Below the pieces are notes generated by a model. The model had not been told where the DNA came from. It ran no database searches and saw only the letters and a list, made by a program, of their open reading frames with translations. From assembly GCA_002197995.1 (NCBI GenBank), contig NGZR01000002.1:5952001-6016000 (forward strand): a DNA stretch of 64,000 bases. The letters run 5' to 3'. Positions 21,669 to 34,603 of the stretch are shown here, one piece after another. The position numbers and the translations under genes were made by a program. Each line of letters starts with the position of its first letter. Position 1 is the stretch's first letter. The stretch is from Gaeumannomyces sp. JS-464. Taxonomy: Eukaryota; Ascomycota; Sordariomycetes; Magnaporthales; Magnaporthaceae.

Positions 21669-24457
21669 ATGGCCAAAAATTCAAACGGCAGGTCCGGCAA
21701 ACGCGCGGCCGGCGGGTCGGCGCACACCGCCCCGGAACAGCCCCGACCGGCCGACTCCGGGCCGCCGGCCATCGTCACGGTGGGCTCGGGCCCGGCATCC
21801 GAACATGTTTCTGAGCTGCAGTTGCTCCTCGACAATGACTCGGGGTACGGCGGCAGCACCGCCGGCGACAGTCGCTCCTTCGCACCAGTCCCCCAAGCGC
21901 AGGTCGAACCCGACCGTCGCGCGCAGCCCGGCGCCATCCACCAGCTCTACTACAACTCACACCGCGTCGCCCTTGCAAGGTCCATCAACCTGGCCATAAC
22001 GCTACTCAAGGGCCTCCGAGAAATGAATGCGAAATGGCCGGCTCACTACCCCTCGGTCTACGGCGCTGACCCGCCCACCTCGCCCCGTCCCGGCGCCCTC
22101 AAACACTCGTATACGACCACGGGCGACTTTGCCACCTCTGCCTCGTCTAGTCACCCACAGCAGCTGAGGCGGTCCATGACCGCGGAGGCCAGCAGCCAGG
22201 AGGCCGAGTCGAGCAAGGCCGCCGAACGTCGCACTGCCCCGGAGCCACGGCTGGTTTCGCCGCAGATCTCGAGAGACTTCTCTGTTCTTAAGCTTGATCT
22301 CAAGCTGGGCTCCCTGCACCAGGCCGAGCTCGTGCACTCGCTGGAGAAGGAGTCGGTGGCGTCGTTACTGGACGGCAAGATTAGTTCCAGCATAAAACAT
22401 CTTCAGTCGCTGAGGGAACGCATCGAGGACACCTCAAGCAAGGTCCTGGTGACGGGCGATCTCAACGCAGGCAAGTCGACCTTTTGCAACGCGCTTCTCC
22501 GCAGGAAGATTCTTCCCGAGGACCAGCAACCGTGCACTAGCATCTTTTGCGAGGTCCTCGATGCTGGTCAGAACAGCGGCCTGGAGGAGGTGCATGCTGT
22601 GCACAAGGACGCCGTTTACGACCGCCACGACGAGTCCACCTACGACGTCTTCTCGCTTGCCGAGCTGGAGAGGATCGTCACCGATAGCGAAACCTATATG
22701 CAGTGCAAAGTGTACGTGAAGGACGTGCGCGCCATTGACGAGTCTCTCCTGAATAATGGAGTGGTCGACATTGCACTCATCGATGCACCCGGCCTGAACT
22801 CGGAGATGACCAAGACTACCGCCGTCTTCGCCCGCCAGGAGGAGATTGACGTGGTGGTATTTGTGGTGTCGGCCGCCAACCACTTCACAATCTCAGCCGC
22901 AGACTTCATCTCAGTTGCTGCGGCCGAGAAGGCGTACCTGTTCATTGTCGTCAACGGGTTCGACAACATTCGGGACAAAAAGCGCTGCCAGAAGATGATT
23001 CTGGACCGTGTCAAGGGTATGAGCCATCGCACATACAAGGAAGCCTCTGAGCTGGTACACTTCGTGTCTAGCAATGCCGTGCCCGTCGCGCCCCCACCTC
23101 CTCCGCCCCCCGGTGGCAGTAGCACTGGCGGCGGATCTGGAATGACCAGTTCTGGCGATGGCGGCGACGACGATGGACCAGACGATGACGGTCCAACCGC
23201 AAAGGGGAAAGGGAAAGACAAGGAGAAGATTCGGGACTTTGAGAATCTGGAGCAGTCGCTTCGCAGGTTCGTGCTGGAAAAACGATCGAGGTCGAAGCTA
23301 GCACCCGCGAAGAACTACCTCCTCAACATCTTGGGCGACCTTCACAGCCTGGCTACCGTCAACGTCGAGGTTTCGCAGTCAGAGCTCGACAGGGTGAACA
23401 AAGAGCTGCGGGAGATCGAGCCCTTGCTGGAATCGGGTAAGAAGGCATGTTCGCAGGTCAACGAGGAGGTCAACAAGTGCATAGAGGGCACGTGTGCCAG
23501 GGTTTACGACCATACTCGCGCGGTCCTGGGCTCCGCGATCCAAGGCGTCGGGGACGCAGACCTCGGGGTATATTACCCTGGAGTATGGGGCTCGCTGCAG
23601 TATGCAGAGGAGCTGAAGGAGGCAATGCTGGGGCAAATTGCAGCTGCGGTCGAGGCTTGCGAGGAGCATGCTCGGGCAAAGACTGTCGATGGCGTCAATG
23701 CCATCAAGCAGCTCGGGCTACTGCATCTTGGCAACGACTATGCAGGACTCACCTTTAGGCCTGACGTCATGTTCCGCCGGAAGCGCGACATTCTCGCACG
23801 ACAAGCCGATATTCCCACTGAGCTATGGGACTTTGTCGACTTGCCAACACTGCTTCGGAGACAGGAGAAAATGGCGGGCACTGGCATGGCGCTCACAGTA
23901 GCAACTGCTCTTGGTAGCCGGCTTGTTGGCGGGTACGGATGGATGGATCACGCCCTGAGCGCGGCGCGGATACTCGGCAACGACAACTTGCGACGGCTGA
24001 TAATCCCCGGTATAGTCGTTGCTGGTAAGAACTTGGCTCCTCCCCTGTCATATTCCATCTCAAATTTGTTGGTGGCCTCTGTACTGACATCCAGCCAGCA
24101 ATCGCCGCATCTGCCTTTGTCATCAACTCAATCCCCCAGTCTCTCCCGCATCGTCTAGCAGCAAAGATATCGGCGCATCTTGCGGGTACCGACTACGTCC
24201 ATGCCAACTCGGTGCGCATCTCGACATCGGTGCGCAAAGTGCTCGGTATTCCCGCCGACTCGGTGCGTGTCGATCTGCGGCGTTCTGTTGAACAGCTTGA
24301 TTCACGCAGAGAGGAAGGGCTCCGCCTAAGTGCTGAGAGCGCCGTTGCCCTCAAGTACTTTGGAAACCTTGTTCGCGACAGCGCGAGGTACAGGAGCTCT
24401 GTAGACGAGCTGGACCTTGAAGCCCATGTTGCGACGGAGCAGCATGCGGAAAGTTAG
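21669..24457 (+). CDS. fzo1: Mitofusin, outer-membrane fusion GTPase Fzo1
   Basis: Exon 1 is 21669-24024 and exon 2 is 24099-24457, giving 904 residues with no frame break. The start at 21669 was chosen because the frame is unconserved upstream. A disordered N terminus leads into a dynamin-type GTPase: P-loop GDLNAGKST at residues 263-271, QPCTSIFCEV (switch I Thr), DAPGLN (G3) and NGFDNIRDKKRC at the G4 position. Inside the GTPase region is a Pro/Gly/Asp-rich insert, from a run of seven prolines to KGKGKDK. Coiled-coil segments follow, then a hydrophobic region (LIIPGIVVAAIAASAFVINS) crossed by the intron, and a C-terminal heptad region. The protein is known to tether and fuse mitochondrial outer membranes. 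The length is close to the yeast protein. Confidence 0.95.
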
Positions 24458-25370
24458 CTTTATATCCTCCCCACTCGGAAGTCTTTGTGTGGCTTCACTG
24501 CGAGCCGGGCTATCCCGGAGGTAGAAACTTCGCACCCACGGGATACGATGTACCTGTTGGTTCTTGCCACTGGCGGCGGTGCGTGGCGGGATCGTAAATT
24601 CAAGTCGATTTTTAATCCAGCTCCACTCATGACAACTCTTACCCCCCAATCTCAAGGGCATCGCCACGGGACAATTAGATGCATGATGCCGTGATCGCGG
24701 ATATCGAAGCCAAGCGCTTTCAAACACAAGTGTACACAACACAAGCACGACCATGGCATCCTCCACGGCCAGGTGAGCAATATGAGGTGGATTTTAATGT
24801 CCAGTATAAATATGATACAGTATCATACAAACACGTATATAGCGAGCCCGCGATTAAGAGGAATACAAGAACAAGCCGCGTTGCTGTATGGAAAGTCGCC
24901 GACACTGCCTGTTAGGGACAACGCCAGCTTGGCGTGCAGTCGTTCGACGTTTTCCCCGTCTTTTTATATCTCATTTTCTTTTTTGTTCTTTCTGGGGGCG
25001 TTGATCTCGGGTTCTCCATCCTGAAAAGTCTCATTGACGGAGCGTGGCAGCCCTCCTTATCGAAAAGAGAACGATGGATGGGGAAGAAATGGATCAGCGA
25101 CCATACTTCTCCAGTGAAACCAAAAGATACTCCATCCGTTGACACGATGACTTCCATCTGACAAATGCACCATCCCAACGCCGCATTTCTAGATTCTGGG
25201 GCCGTAGCGGAGAGGTCTTTCGTGAGACCGCCGGCATGGTAGAGAGGCCAAACGCAAAGCGACGTTCGCACCCTCCGCATATACGAAGGGTGTATCAGAT
25301 GTAGGTATTCGGTGGCATGTTGGTTTTTTTCTTCTTCTTTTCTTTGCTTCTTGTGTTTCCTGCTGTGCGC
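24458..25370. other. Convergent intergenic region, fzo1 / tom22
   Basis: It holds the 3' untranslated regions of the two converging genes. Only short overlapping open frames without domains are present. Confidence 0.5.
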
Positions 25371-25974
25371 TCAGAGCGACGGTTTGGCGGAAACACCTCC
25401 GATGCCACCGCCACCCAGTGCCGCCTCGAGCTGGTTGGCCGTGTCTCCTTCAGGTCTCTCACCACCCGCCGTGAGAAGCTCGCCGCCCATTTCGCGCATG
25501 CGCTGCTCCTGCTCCATGGCGATCATGTTCTGCTCCTCGTTCCACAGGAGGGCAAAAGGGACGCCGAAGAGAAGGGCGCTGACGGACACGTGCCAGGCGG
25601 CCTTGCCCAGGAAGGCGGCGCCGGTGCGGACGAAGCGGGTTGCGCCCATCCATCGGCTGTATATCCAGCCGCGCGCTGTTGGGGGCACAATGTCCCGTAG
25701 CGCATATAGCCGGTCCGAGAGGCTCTCGACGGTCGCGTTGAAGTCCGAGTCTGTTGAGATCTCCGAGTCTGTCGTTTTCGTCGTCCAACGACCCCGTGTT
25801 AGCCGACTGCGGGGAAATCACACGCAAAGCCAGGCCAGCGCGGATGTGCTTAGGGGTAGAATCCACGACCTGCGAGGCCGACGCACCCGTATCTGTGAAA
25901 TCGTCATCATCCTCCTCGGGGCCCGGTTGGGTGCGGGTGTACTCCTCGTCCAGCACCTCTGTGAGTTGAACCAT
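25371..25974 (-). CDS. tom22: Mitochondrial import receptor subunit Tom22
   Basis: Minus strand, exon 1 25974-25887 and exon 2 25768-25371; 161 residues, frame intact. The intron (25769-25886, 118 bp) has a CTAAC branch site and joins DDDDFTDT to DSEISTDSDFN, rebuilding the acidic cytosolic domain. Reading straight through gives an apparent frameshift, so the intron matters. After the acidic part come SLSDRLYALRDIVPP, a basic linker, one transmembrane helix (AWHVSVSALLFGVPFALLW) and a short intermembrane-space tail rich in Glu and Gly. Tom22 is the central receptor and organiser of the TOM complex, binding presequences on the cytosolic side. The length fits Tom22 of other filamentous fungi. 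Confidence 0.93.
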
Positions 25975-26796
25975 TTTGGCGGGAAAGAAAAAAGGTTCAG
26001 TCTGAGGATGGGGGGATGAGCGGAATCTCGGGATGCTGAGTTGTCTGGCTCGGCGGTGGCATGCGTATTTAATCGGGACTAGGTACGATCGCCGATATGT
26101 GGATATGTCCAATTTGCGGCTTCAAGATTTTTTTTTTTCTTCTTTTTTTTAAACTCGGCCATGGAAAGCTGGACGACGTTTGCCCGCCGCCATGTCCACC
26201 CAGTCAACCACCAGAGCAATTCTGCTAGTGTGACCCGCTTTGGTGCGTAATTATTAGTTACGTGCACTGTGTGGGGTGTTGAGCAGCCCAACCGCAGGTT
26301 CCTGTCTCCCCAGTGGCCGGCAAAGCAGTCTTGGTACCCAGTAGGTTTCGAGATAGGTATTCCTCCGAGTTATCTCGAGCGAGGTTTCCCAGATCCAGTG
26401 ATGGGGTGTGCTTCCAAGCCGACTCTTCAATGCAACAGAGGCATTTGGTTACAATGAAGGATTAGGTACTTCTATCTATGCGACTAGGGCTCGTACACCA
26501 CAAATTATTACCCCGAGGAGACTCCAGTAAAAGAACCATCATAGAAATGATAGTCATGACAGGGGCGAAAGTGGTGAACAAAAAAATAAAAAAAGAGAAG
26601 GAAAGGGGAGAAAAGGAGAAAGAAGACAGTTGTGACAGTAATAGCCTTGTGTCGCACGAACACTGACTGGTGACTCAGCTGTCGGGCGTGGGTGAAGGCT
26701 GGGTTGCCATCATGGCAGCATCTTTGATAGATGCGCCCTTCAGATATGCCGCGTCTCTATCTGGCATTTCCACCCACCCATTGCCAGCAAACACAT
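25975..26796. other. Intergenic region, tom22 promoter and nha1 3' side
   Basis: No supported gene. It contains the tom22 leader, a T-rich tract (26130-26150) and a purine-rich tract (26575-26630). Open frames have no motif. Confidence 0.5.
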
Positions 26797-29700
26797 CTAC
26801 CCGCCCTGCCTTCCAACCGCGTCCGCGAACCTAATCCCACGCCTACCGGGTGGGATCCGGGGCGTGTCGTCGTCGTCACTCTCAGACTCGGCTGCCTCGG
26901 CCTGTGCACGGATACCTAGAGCCGCCTCCGCCGCCGCCTCTCAGCTGGTGTTTCACCTGCCTCATCGCCGTCATCTTCGCGGTGGACACCTTCGAGCACA
27001 GCCATGCGCCGCCGTCTCTCGGCCGTCGTCTCCTCCTCGTCACTCTTCTGGGCGCGTGGGATCTCCGGCTCGACTTCCGACTGACGTTTAGCTGGAGTAG
27101 AACCTGCCCGGCTTCGGCCTCTCTCGTCTTCTCGGGCTGCTTCCCTAAGGGATGCGGGTTCAAGCTGGCCAGCGGGTCGTGTATCTTGTTTAGCGAGCGC
27201 CTTGACTGTGCCCGAGGCCGAGGACTGGTCCACCACTTCGCGCCGGGTGCTCTTGTCGAGTTTCTGCATCTCTCGAATGAAATCATCCTCAGTCATGCGC
27301 TGGCCCACCCCGCCTATTTTGAACCGGATGTTCTTATCGTCCTCAATGTCAGCTTCTGCCGCCTCGCTCTTCTTCCTCGATCTCTGAGGTATGCCACCGG
27401 CCTTGATGGCCGAGTTACTGGCTGCACCGGAGGAGTTTGACGGCCCGGCCTCGGCTGTCTTTCCGCTGCTGCCCTTAACCAGCGACCCGATGCCCATGTA
27501 TTTCAGGCCTTGAGCCACTAGGTCCCCGCCGTCCTTGTCCACCTTGTGTGATGGAAGCTCGTATTTCTTAACGACCTCGCCATCCTCATCCTCGACAATA
27601 ATCTGCAACCTGTAAGTCAGTGCTGCCGTACGAAAGGATAAAAAAAAAAGCCCCAGATACTACCGACAATAAGGCGACGGATAATAGAGCCACATGGTTG
27701 TGGGACTTACCGTGTTGCCAAACTGATACGCTCGAGCGGGCTCGTGCTTCCGCTGCGTCTTCTCTTTCTCCCTGCTGCGTTTCTGCATCTCCTCGGCGCG
27801 CCAATCTCCCAACTTCTTTTTGACATAGTCATATGTCCACACCGAGGACTGGACCTTGGATTTGATCTCATCGGTCGACACACCCGGCTTGTTCTCCTCA
27901 GAGACGGCGATAACTTCCCCATCACTGTTTTCGACGATGACGTGGCCGCCCTCGGCGTAAACATGCAAATCTGCGTGATGTAGCGTTCCGGGGCGCTCGC
28001 CAGAGTCCGCCCGGGGGTGCCTCTCAAGAGCCCCAGGCGAATGGGCCGGCTTCTCGGAGCCGGGCTCGGATATGCCGCGGCTTTGCGGCTCGGGGTCAGA
28101 GCCGGTGGGGGACTGCGCTGGTGTTTCGTTCAAACCCATACCTGTGTCGGCATCTTCCGGAACCCGACGCTGAGGAAAGATGGCCGACTGGCTGATGGGA
28201 CCACCTGGGCCAATACCGTCGTCCCACATCTTCCTCCGCCTTCTTGCAGCTGCGGAAGATGCCCTGCTGCCGTGTTTGACGGGGCCGTCCCTGTCCTCGT
28301 CCCGCACGCGCCGAAGAAATTGGCCGGGATAGCCGATCGGGGAAGGGTCCCCGGGGCAGGTCGGGTAGTTTCGCGTCGTCCACCTCCGTGTCAGACATGG
28401 TCCGTGCTTGGGATCTGGACTGTGATGTTATCCTCGGCAGACGATTCATCCAGGACGGGCCATCTTCCGGAGCAGCCGTATACGACATGGTTAGAGTCAG
28501 AGTGTTGATGTGCTTGCCGAGCGTAAATACGGCGATCGAGGATCCATGGACGAGAATAGACGCGATTACTATGAAAGTAACCACGGGCCAGACCAGGGTG
28601 ATGAGTGTGTGGTGTGGAGAGCCAGGCGGCGGTAGCTCAGCGAGCGGCACGGGACTCTCTGACTCGAGTTCGGCCCGGGCCAGGATGGCAATGAATATGG
28701 CGCCGACACCGATGGGGCCGAAGTGGCCGGCAAAAAGAGCTTCTCGCCATGTCTTGATGTCAGGTATCAGGGGCTTCAGGGCCATCATGATGGGAATACG
28801 CCGGAAGAGAATGACGAAGATGGCCATGACAGTCAGCCGCCAAGCCGAGAGCCCGATCTCAGCATTGTTGAACATCTCCCACGGGATGATGGTGCCGAGG
28901 TAGACAAAGTAGGCCAGGTTGAGTAGCAGGTCGATGACATTAGAGACGTGGGATTCTTCCGTTTTCTGGCCGAACCAGCCGTCGTTCGAGAAGCCCACTC
29001 CGGCGGAGAAGCCGACGAGAAGGTCGTCGACGCCCAAGATGCTACCAGAGCCCGCACAGAAGAGGGCCAGGACGAAGTAGAAGACGAGGAAGCTCTCGCG
29101 GTCGATGAGATCGCGCTTCTCGGCATACTTGATGCCGTGGCGGGCCAAGTAGCCAATCAAGAAGCCGTAGATGGCGCCAAAAATGCACTCGTAGAGGATG
29201 GTGTAGACAAACCAGTGGAAGGTGACCTCGCGGGCATCCAGGTGGTCCTGGATCAGATAGAGCGACAGGTAGGTGAAAGGGAAGGCCATGCCATCGTTGC
29301 AGCCAGACTCAGCCGAGAGCAAGTCGCGCAGGTGCTTGGGAACGCGCTTAGCGAACTTGCCCTTGCCTACGACGGACGAAGCCAGGACGGGGTCGGTGGC
29401 GGTGACGAGGCGGCCACGACCAGGCTTTCGAGCCAGTTGAGCGGCTCGATCAGCCACCACACGATGACGCTCGTGACGAGCCAGCCAAAGGTCATGACAG
29501 GGAGCAGCAGGAAGACAACCGACTTCCAGTGGCGCTCCATGTAGAACTTGGGAAGCTCGACACCGATAGCGAAGCATTGGACAACGAGGACGATGCGGGA
29601 GAACTCGATGGTGACAATGTCCACGTTGCCCCATGACTGCGGGTTGATCAAGTTGGCGGCGTGCGGGCCAAAGATGAGACCGCAGAGAGTAGCGACGGTG

Positions 29701-29822
29701 GCCTCGCCAATGTACATGCGCTCTTTGATGACCGACGAGCATAGCATAAAGAGTGAGGTGAAGCCGCCGAGGATGATGTACACCAAATGCGGCTTCGTGA
29801 TAGACAGATGCTCCCAAGCCAT
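26797..29822 (-). CDS. nha1: Plasma-membrane Na+(K+)/H+ antiporter, Nha1/Sod2 family (three frame breaks)
   Basis: Minus strand, exon 1 29822-27711 and exon 2 27602-26797; about 970 residues. The start is the Met of MAWEHLSITKPHLVYIILGG. Roughly 12 hydrophobic segments follow. They include GEATVATLCGLIFGP, the TATDPVLASSVVGKGKFAKR segment and the ion-binding SAESGCNDGMAFPF with its conserved Asn-Asp pair. The second half is a long hydrophilic cytoplasmic tail with VYAEGGHVIVENSDGEV, IIVEDEDGEVVKKYELP and QRMTEDDFIREMQKLDK, as in fungal Nha1. The family exports Na+ and K+ in exchange for protons. Bases are missing near 29405 (before the VTATDP motif), near 28350 (a CCCCGGGG run) and near 26930 (an Arg-rich stretch). 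The last break hides the true C terminus, which ends in an acidic/Pro-rich segment at 26797. Confidence 0.9.
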
Positions 29823-31676
29823 GGCTGCTGCTGGCACGGCTTGGTCTGTTCTCGATCGTTTTATTATTCCCGGTGCACGTGCGGCCAGAGGCTGATCAAT
29901 CAACCTGTCGCTAATGGCCGCGACACCAGGCTTGGGCCCTCTCCTGCTCCGGCCTTCGGACCGCGCCCTCCCACCGTCTCACGTCCCGCCGCGGCCCCGG
30001 CGAGGGAGGTTGTGACCGGCGCCGAAGGCGGCGCTCGTATGCAAGTGACGAGCTGTTCCGACTGTGTTTCGGGGGGTCTTTTGGCTAATCCAGGCCTGAT
30101 CGAGAGCGAGAGGGGTCTGGGAGCTGCGCAGCCAATCCTTTCCTGGAAAGACTGCAACCCAAGGCGCCGAGAAAAGGCTTGTTTGGTCTTGACTGTTGGC
30201 AAGGCCAAGCAGGCGAGAGGCGGTGGATATTGCCGAGTCCTTTCCCTGGGGGTTGCTGAGAGCTCGCTCACAGTCATGGTAGGGACCAAAGTCGGACGGT
30301 ACAATGAGCGAGCGGGGGCGAAAATGAGACTTTTCTTCTTCCTATTCGACGCCCCCCTGTCTTCGGGCAGAAGAGCTCCCAACGTTGTCCGCAAGACATA
30401 TCTACTTGCGACTTGACACCAAGAAATTAAATGGCCAGCTTTTACACATTACAAGCTTGCCCCCCCTGGGATGAGCTGACCCGCTTAGGTGCTGAACGTG
30501 CGTCTGCCAAGGATTGAACTAGCAAGGAAGGGAGAAAACGCAAATTTACCAAGGAAAAAAAAAATTCGCGACATAAGAGCCCCGACTGCAGTCAACGTAG
30601 CCATGAGGGGCTGTACCGAATCGTCAACATGGGGGAGCCCTGTGCTGAGAGAAAATGATTTCCTGCGTAGCCCGCGCAAAGCCAAAATAAAATAAAACAA
30701 AATAGGGTCTCTAGTAGAGCGATTAACGTACCTAGTTACCTAGTTACCTAGGTACCTAGGTAAGTAGGCCCTTGAGATTTTGGTTATCAATTGATGGTCT
30801 GCCGCCGACATGTAAAAATGCCTTGACAAAGAGCCGAGAGAGGAAGGAAAAAAAAAAAACCGAGTCGTTAGAGCCCACCAAGGAACCCCTGAGCCGACCC
30901 CTTGCCAGGCCCACAATAACCCTGGACCTCCTGGAGGGGAGGAGTAGGTCATACCAGCACATTTTTGGAGCAGACCAAGTCCAGTGACAACGTGCGCGAC
31001 AAACGCGCTTGTGCAGGGAACGCGACCATAACGCGTGCGGCCAACTTAAACTCCCAGCGGTCGTCATCAGAGCATTGATCAACCACAGGAGCGTCCAATG
31101 CTCCCGCCAACCGCGGATGCTACGGAGAACAAGGCAGAGGTAGGTCCCGATGCCATGAACCCAGCAGCCGGGTTGTCTCCAGTGTGATCCCCAAGTGGTG
31201 CTTCCTCCACTCTGCCTTCCATGCACTTAGTTCCTTCTCATCCTAACCCGCCAAGATTCCCCTCATAGATCTCCAGAGTTCCAGAGCGCCTACCTACCTA
31301 GGCAGGTACCCAGGCAGTTCCGTCAGGATCACGGGCATGTCTCCCGCCTTGACAGCAGCGCACCTATCTGTCGCCTAAAGGCCGCCCGGAAAATCCCGTT
31401 CAGGTGTCGCTGTCTGCGCTGCTCCGCATAGAAGACGGCACACTGGGCATTACTGGGGCGGCATGTCGAATGCACCCACTCAACTTCCTCAACGCGATCT
31501 CTCGCCGTCTCTTTGGCCGCTTGGCCCTGTCCACCCACATCCCCTCCTCGCAGCCTACCAGCAAGCACAATCAGTCCCTTGGCGTAGCCTGCACAACCCA
31601 ACACTTTTCGCTGTGCTCGATATCAGGCAAGAACAATCTGGACGAGTGCTCGACACTTACCTCGCACCATCCCGCC
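29823..31676. other. Divergent promoter region, nha1 / pif1
   Basis: About 1.85 kb with no supported gene. It has two clusters of CCTAGGTA-type motifs (about 30725-30770 and 31290-31316). The frame of pif1 is open upstream of 31677, so an earlier helicase start is possible. Confidence 0.45.
30725..30770. repeat. CTAGTTACCTAGGTA simple repeat
   Basis: Five near-copies of TACCTAG in 46 bp, of the same kind as the tract at 19188-19256. Confidence 0.7.
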
Positions 31677-34388
31677 ATGCTGTCGCGCGCCATCCGAGAC
31701 CCCGATCCAAAGGGCTCGAGCGAGTCCCGGCCACCCAGGCACACTCTCACAGCCAAGCAAACACCCTCATCCAGCAGGCCGTCTGCCGCTCTGTCCAGCC
31801 GTCCCAGTATAGCAGAGCAACTCAAAGGGGCGGCCGCCCGCACGCCCACGGCCTCAGCCACCATCCCTGCGGAATCCGCCCTGTCGCGCCGCTCGATCAA
31901 CCTACCAGGGAGGCCCGATCAGACCCCCACCACGCTGTCGGGGAGCCGGAGAACAATCGCCTCTCTATGCCACAACACAAGTTCCTTCGACGATGAGCCC
32001 GACGCCTTTGGACCCTTTGAAGATGAGGCGGCCGCCAAGAGAGAGCAGGCCAAGCGAATAGCAACGTCGGTATATATCGCCGACGACGACCTGAGCGATG
32101 ATGATACGCTAGACCTCGACTTTGAGGCTCCCTCGGCTCTGCCCCCCGTGACAGCAACGAAGTCGGGTGACGTCACCTCGGCGCCTGTGGCCAGCGGCAC
32201 GAGTGTGTTTTCTTGGTCTCAGTCTTCGGATTCCCACTACCTACACCCGCGCCGTGAACACAAGAGCGCACCCCAGCAGGTGTCCGCGAAACGGGAAGCC
32301 GCCGTCATCGATCTGGAAGCCATCCCCCCGGCCCAAGAAGAGGATGATCCCGCAAAACTGGGGCCTGACTAAATCCACTGGAGATAGTGCGCAATCTGTG
32401 AACGGCGGGCATGATCCCGTGTCCTCCAGCCGTGGGTCCTCGGGGCGCCAGGAAAAAGAGCTTCCGTGGGATGCCCCCGTGAGTCTTCTCAAGGCTCAGA
32501 AGAAGCAGTTCAGGGACCAGCAGAAGAGACCGACAGCCGTTGGCCAAGAGGTGACGGCGGATGAGATTCAAGAGACGGTGGACGGACACGTGCGCACCAC
32601 TACGTCCAAGAACTCACCCATATCGTTGAGCAACGAACAGCGTCATGTCAAAAGCCTCGTCTGCGACCGCAACCTAAGTGTCTTCTTCACCGGCCCTGCC
32701 GGGACAGGAAAGTCGGTACTCATGAGGGCCATCATCTCGGACCTCAAGAAGAAGTGGGCAAAGGATCCCGACCGCCTGGCAGTCACAGCCTCGACTGGAC
32801 TAGCCGCCTGCAACATCGGCGGCATGACGCTGCACAGCTTTTCAGGCATAGGTCTCGGAAAGGAGGACGCCCAGACCTTGGTTAAAAAGATCAGACGGAA
32901 CCCCAAGGCCAAGAACCGTTGGTTGCGGACAAAGATTCTCATCATTGACGAAATTTCCATGGTGGATGGTGACCTGTTTGACAAGCTGTCGCAAATAGGC
33001 CGCACCATCCGCAACAACGGCCGGCCCTGGGGTGGTATTCAACTCGTCATCACAGGCGACTTCTTCCAGCTTCCTCCTGTCCCGGATGGCGCCAACAAAC
33101 GAGATATCAAGTTTGCTTTTGAGGCGGCGACCTGGAACACCTCGATTGACCACACGATAGGTCTAACCGAGGTCTTCCGCCAAAAAGACCCTGGTATGTA
33201 CCCTACCTCGAACCTCCCCGCGCCTGTCAAGGGAGGAGGTTCGATATTCAGGAGTCTTGATCTAGGCTAATTTCCCTGCCCACAGAATTTGCCAGTATGC
33301 TCAACGAGATGCGCCTTGGAAGGATCAGCGACCAGACGGTCAAGAATTTCAAGGCTCTTTCCCGACCTCTGCATTTCGAGGATGGGCTGGAAGTGACTGA
33401 GCTGTATGAAAGATTTCCTTCGCCACGTGTCCCTCCTCCCCATCTCACCATCCTTTCGCCCTGCTTCGAGACTTGTTGTCCTTCACTATGAAAGCCAGTG
33501 GGATCACGAGGCCCAACGTTGACGGGGTATTGACTGAGAGGCTACGTGCACAGGTTCCCGACGAGGTCAGAGGTGGACGGCTCTAATAATAGGCGACTGA
33601 AGAGTCTGCAGTCCAAACCGTATCGATATGACGCGATCGATACGGGCGACCCGATGCAACGCGAAAAGTTGCTCCAAAACATGATGGCCCCAAAGACGCT
33701 GGAGCTTCGCAAGGGCGCACAGGTCATGCTAATCAAAAACATGGACGAAACTTTAGTCAACGGGTCATTGGGGACGGTGATGCGCTTCATGAGTGAGGCA
33801 TCCTTCCAAGCAATAAACCCGGGCGACGGCTACATCTCAGGTGCCGAGGACGAGGACGGCGCTGAGGACGACAAGGAGGTCGAGGCAAGGAGGAAGCGTC
33901 TGATGGCCTTCAGCCGCCAGCTAGAAGAGAGCGGCGGCCAGGATAACAGGGAGTACCCCGTTGTGCGCTTCCACGCAGTAGACGGGTCACCGCGCGTCCT
34001 TCTATGCGTCCCAGAGGAATGGAAGTCGGAATTGCCTACGGGCGAGGTCCAGGCTTCTCGCAAGCAGGTCCCTCTCATTCTAGCGTGGGCTCTATCAATC
34101 CACAAGGCCCAGGGCCAGACACTGGAGAGGGTCAAGGTAGACCTGGGGAGAGTTTTTGAGAAGGGCCAGGCTTATGTTGCGCTCAGTCGCGCGACCAGTC
34201 AAGGTGGCTTGCAGGTGATGAGGTTCGAGAAACACAAGGTTATGGCCCACCCTCGAGTGATTGAGTTCTACAACAAGCTGTACAGCGCCGAGAGCGCGGT
34301 TTCTGGTGGCAGGGCACCGGCGAATGGGGCTAGGACTGGGACGCACGGCAGCGGCCTTTCGATGCGCTCCATGTCTGCGACTGGATAA
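31677..34388 (+). CDS. pif1: Pif1-family DNA helicase (one frame break)
   Basis: Exons 31677-33193, 33286-33403 and 33554-34388; about 823 residues. A disordered N-terminal third (about 250 residues, Ser/Pro-rich, with [17 protein letters not shown]) precedes the SF1B helicase core. The core shows Walker [28 protein letters not shown], Walker [48 protein letters not shown] and [14 protein letters not shown]. Pif1 helicases unwind DNA 5' to 3', act at G-quadruplexes, telomeres and Okazaki fragment flaps, and maintain mitochondrial DNA. The frame shifts once near 32350-32375, between the disordered part and the core; an indel is favoured, but an unseen intron is not excluded. A Met at 31677 begins MLSRAIRDP; mitochondrial or nuclear targeting cannot be decided from this. 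Confidence 0.9.
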
Positions 34389-34603
34389 TGCGGCTCAAGT
34401 CGGGAGAGGGGTGCCAGAATCTTGTGCCGCTTATGCACATGAAGAATGCGTGGATGCAGGTTTGCAAGGACACTTGAGACTCGCGCGGCTGGTCAAGAGG
34501 CACGCAGGAAGGGACATTAATATATAGATGCGTTCGTTTGTTTGTACAGTGAACATGATGCTACCATTTCTAGGGGTTGGCGCCCAGAAGTAGCCCCTCG
34601 ACA

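Noticed and set aside
25769..25886. Apparent frameshift in tom22
   Set aside because: A 118-bp intron with good donor, branch and acceptor sites joins the acidic domain in frame, so no indel is needed.
30505..30530. Possible tRNA fragment (GGATTGAAC)
   Set aside because: No acceptor or T stem can be formed around it.
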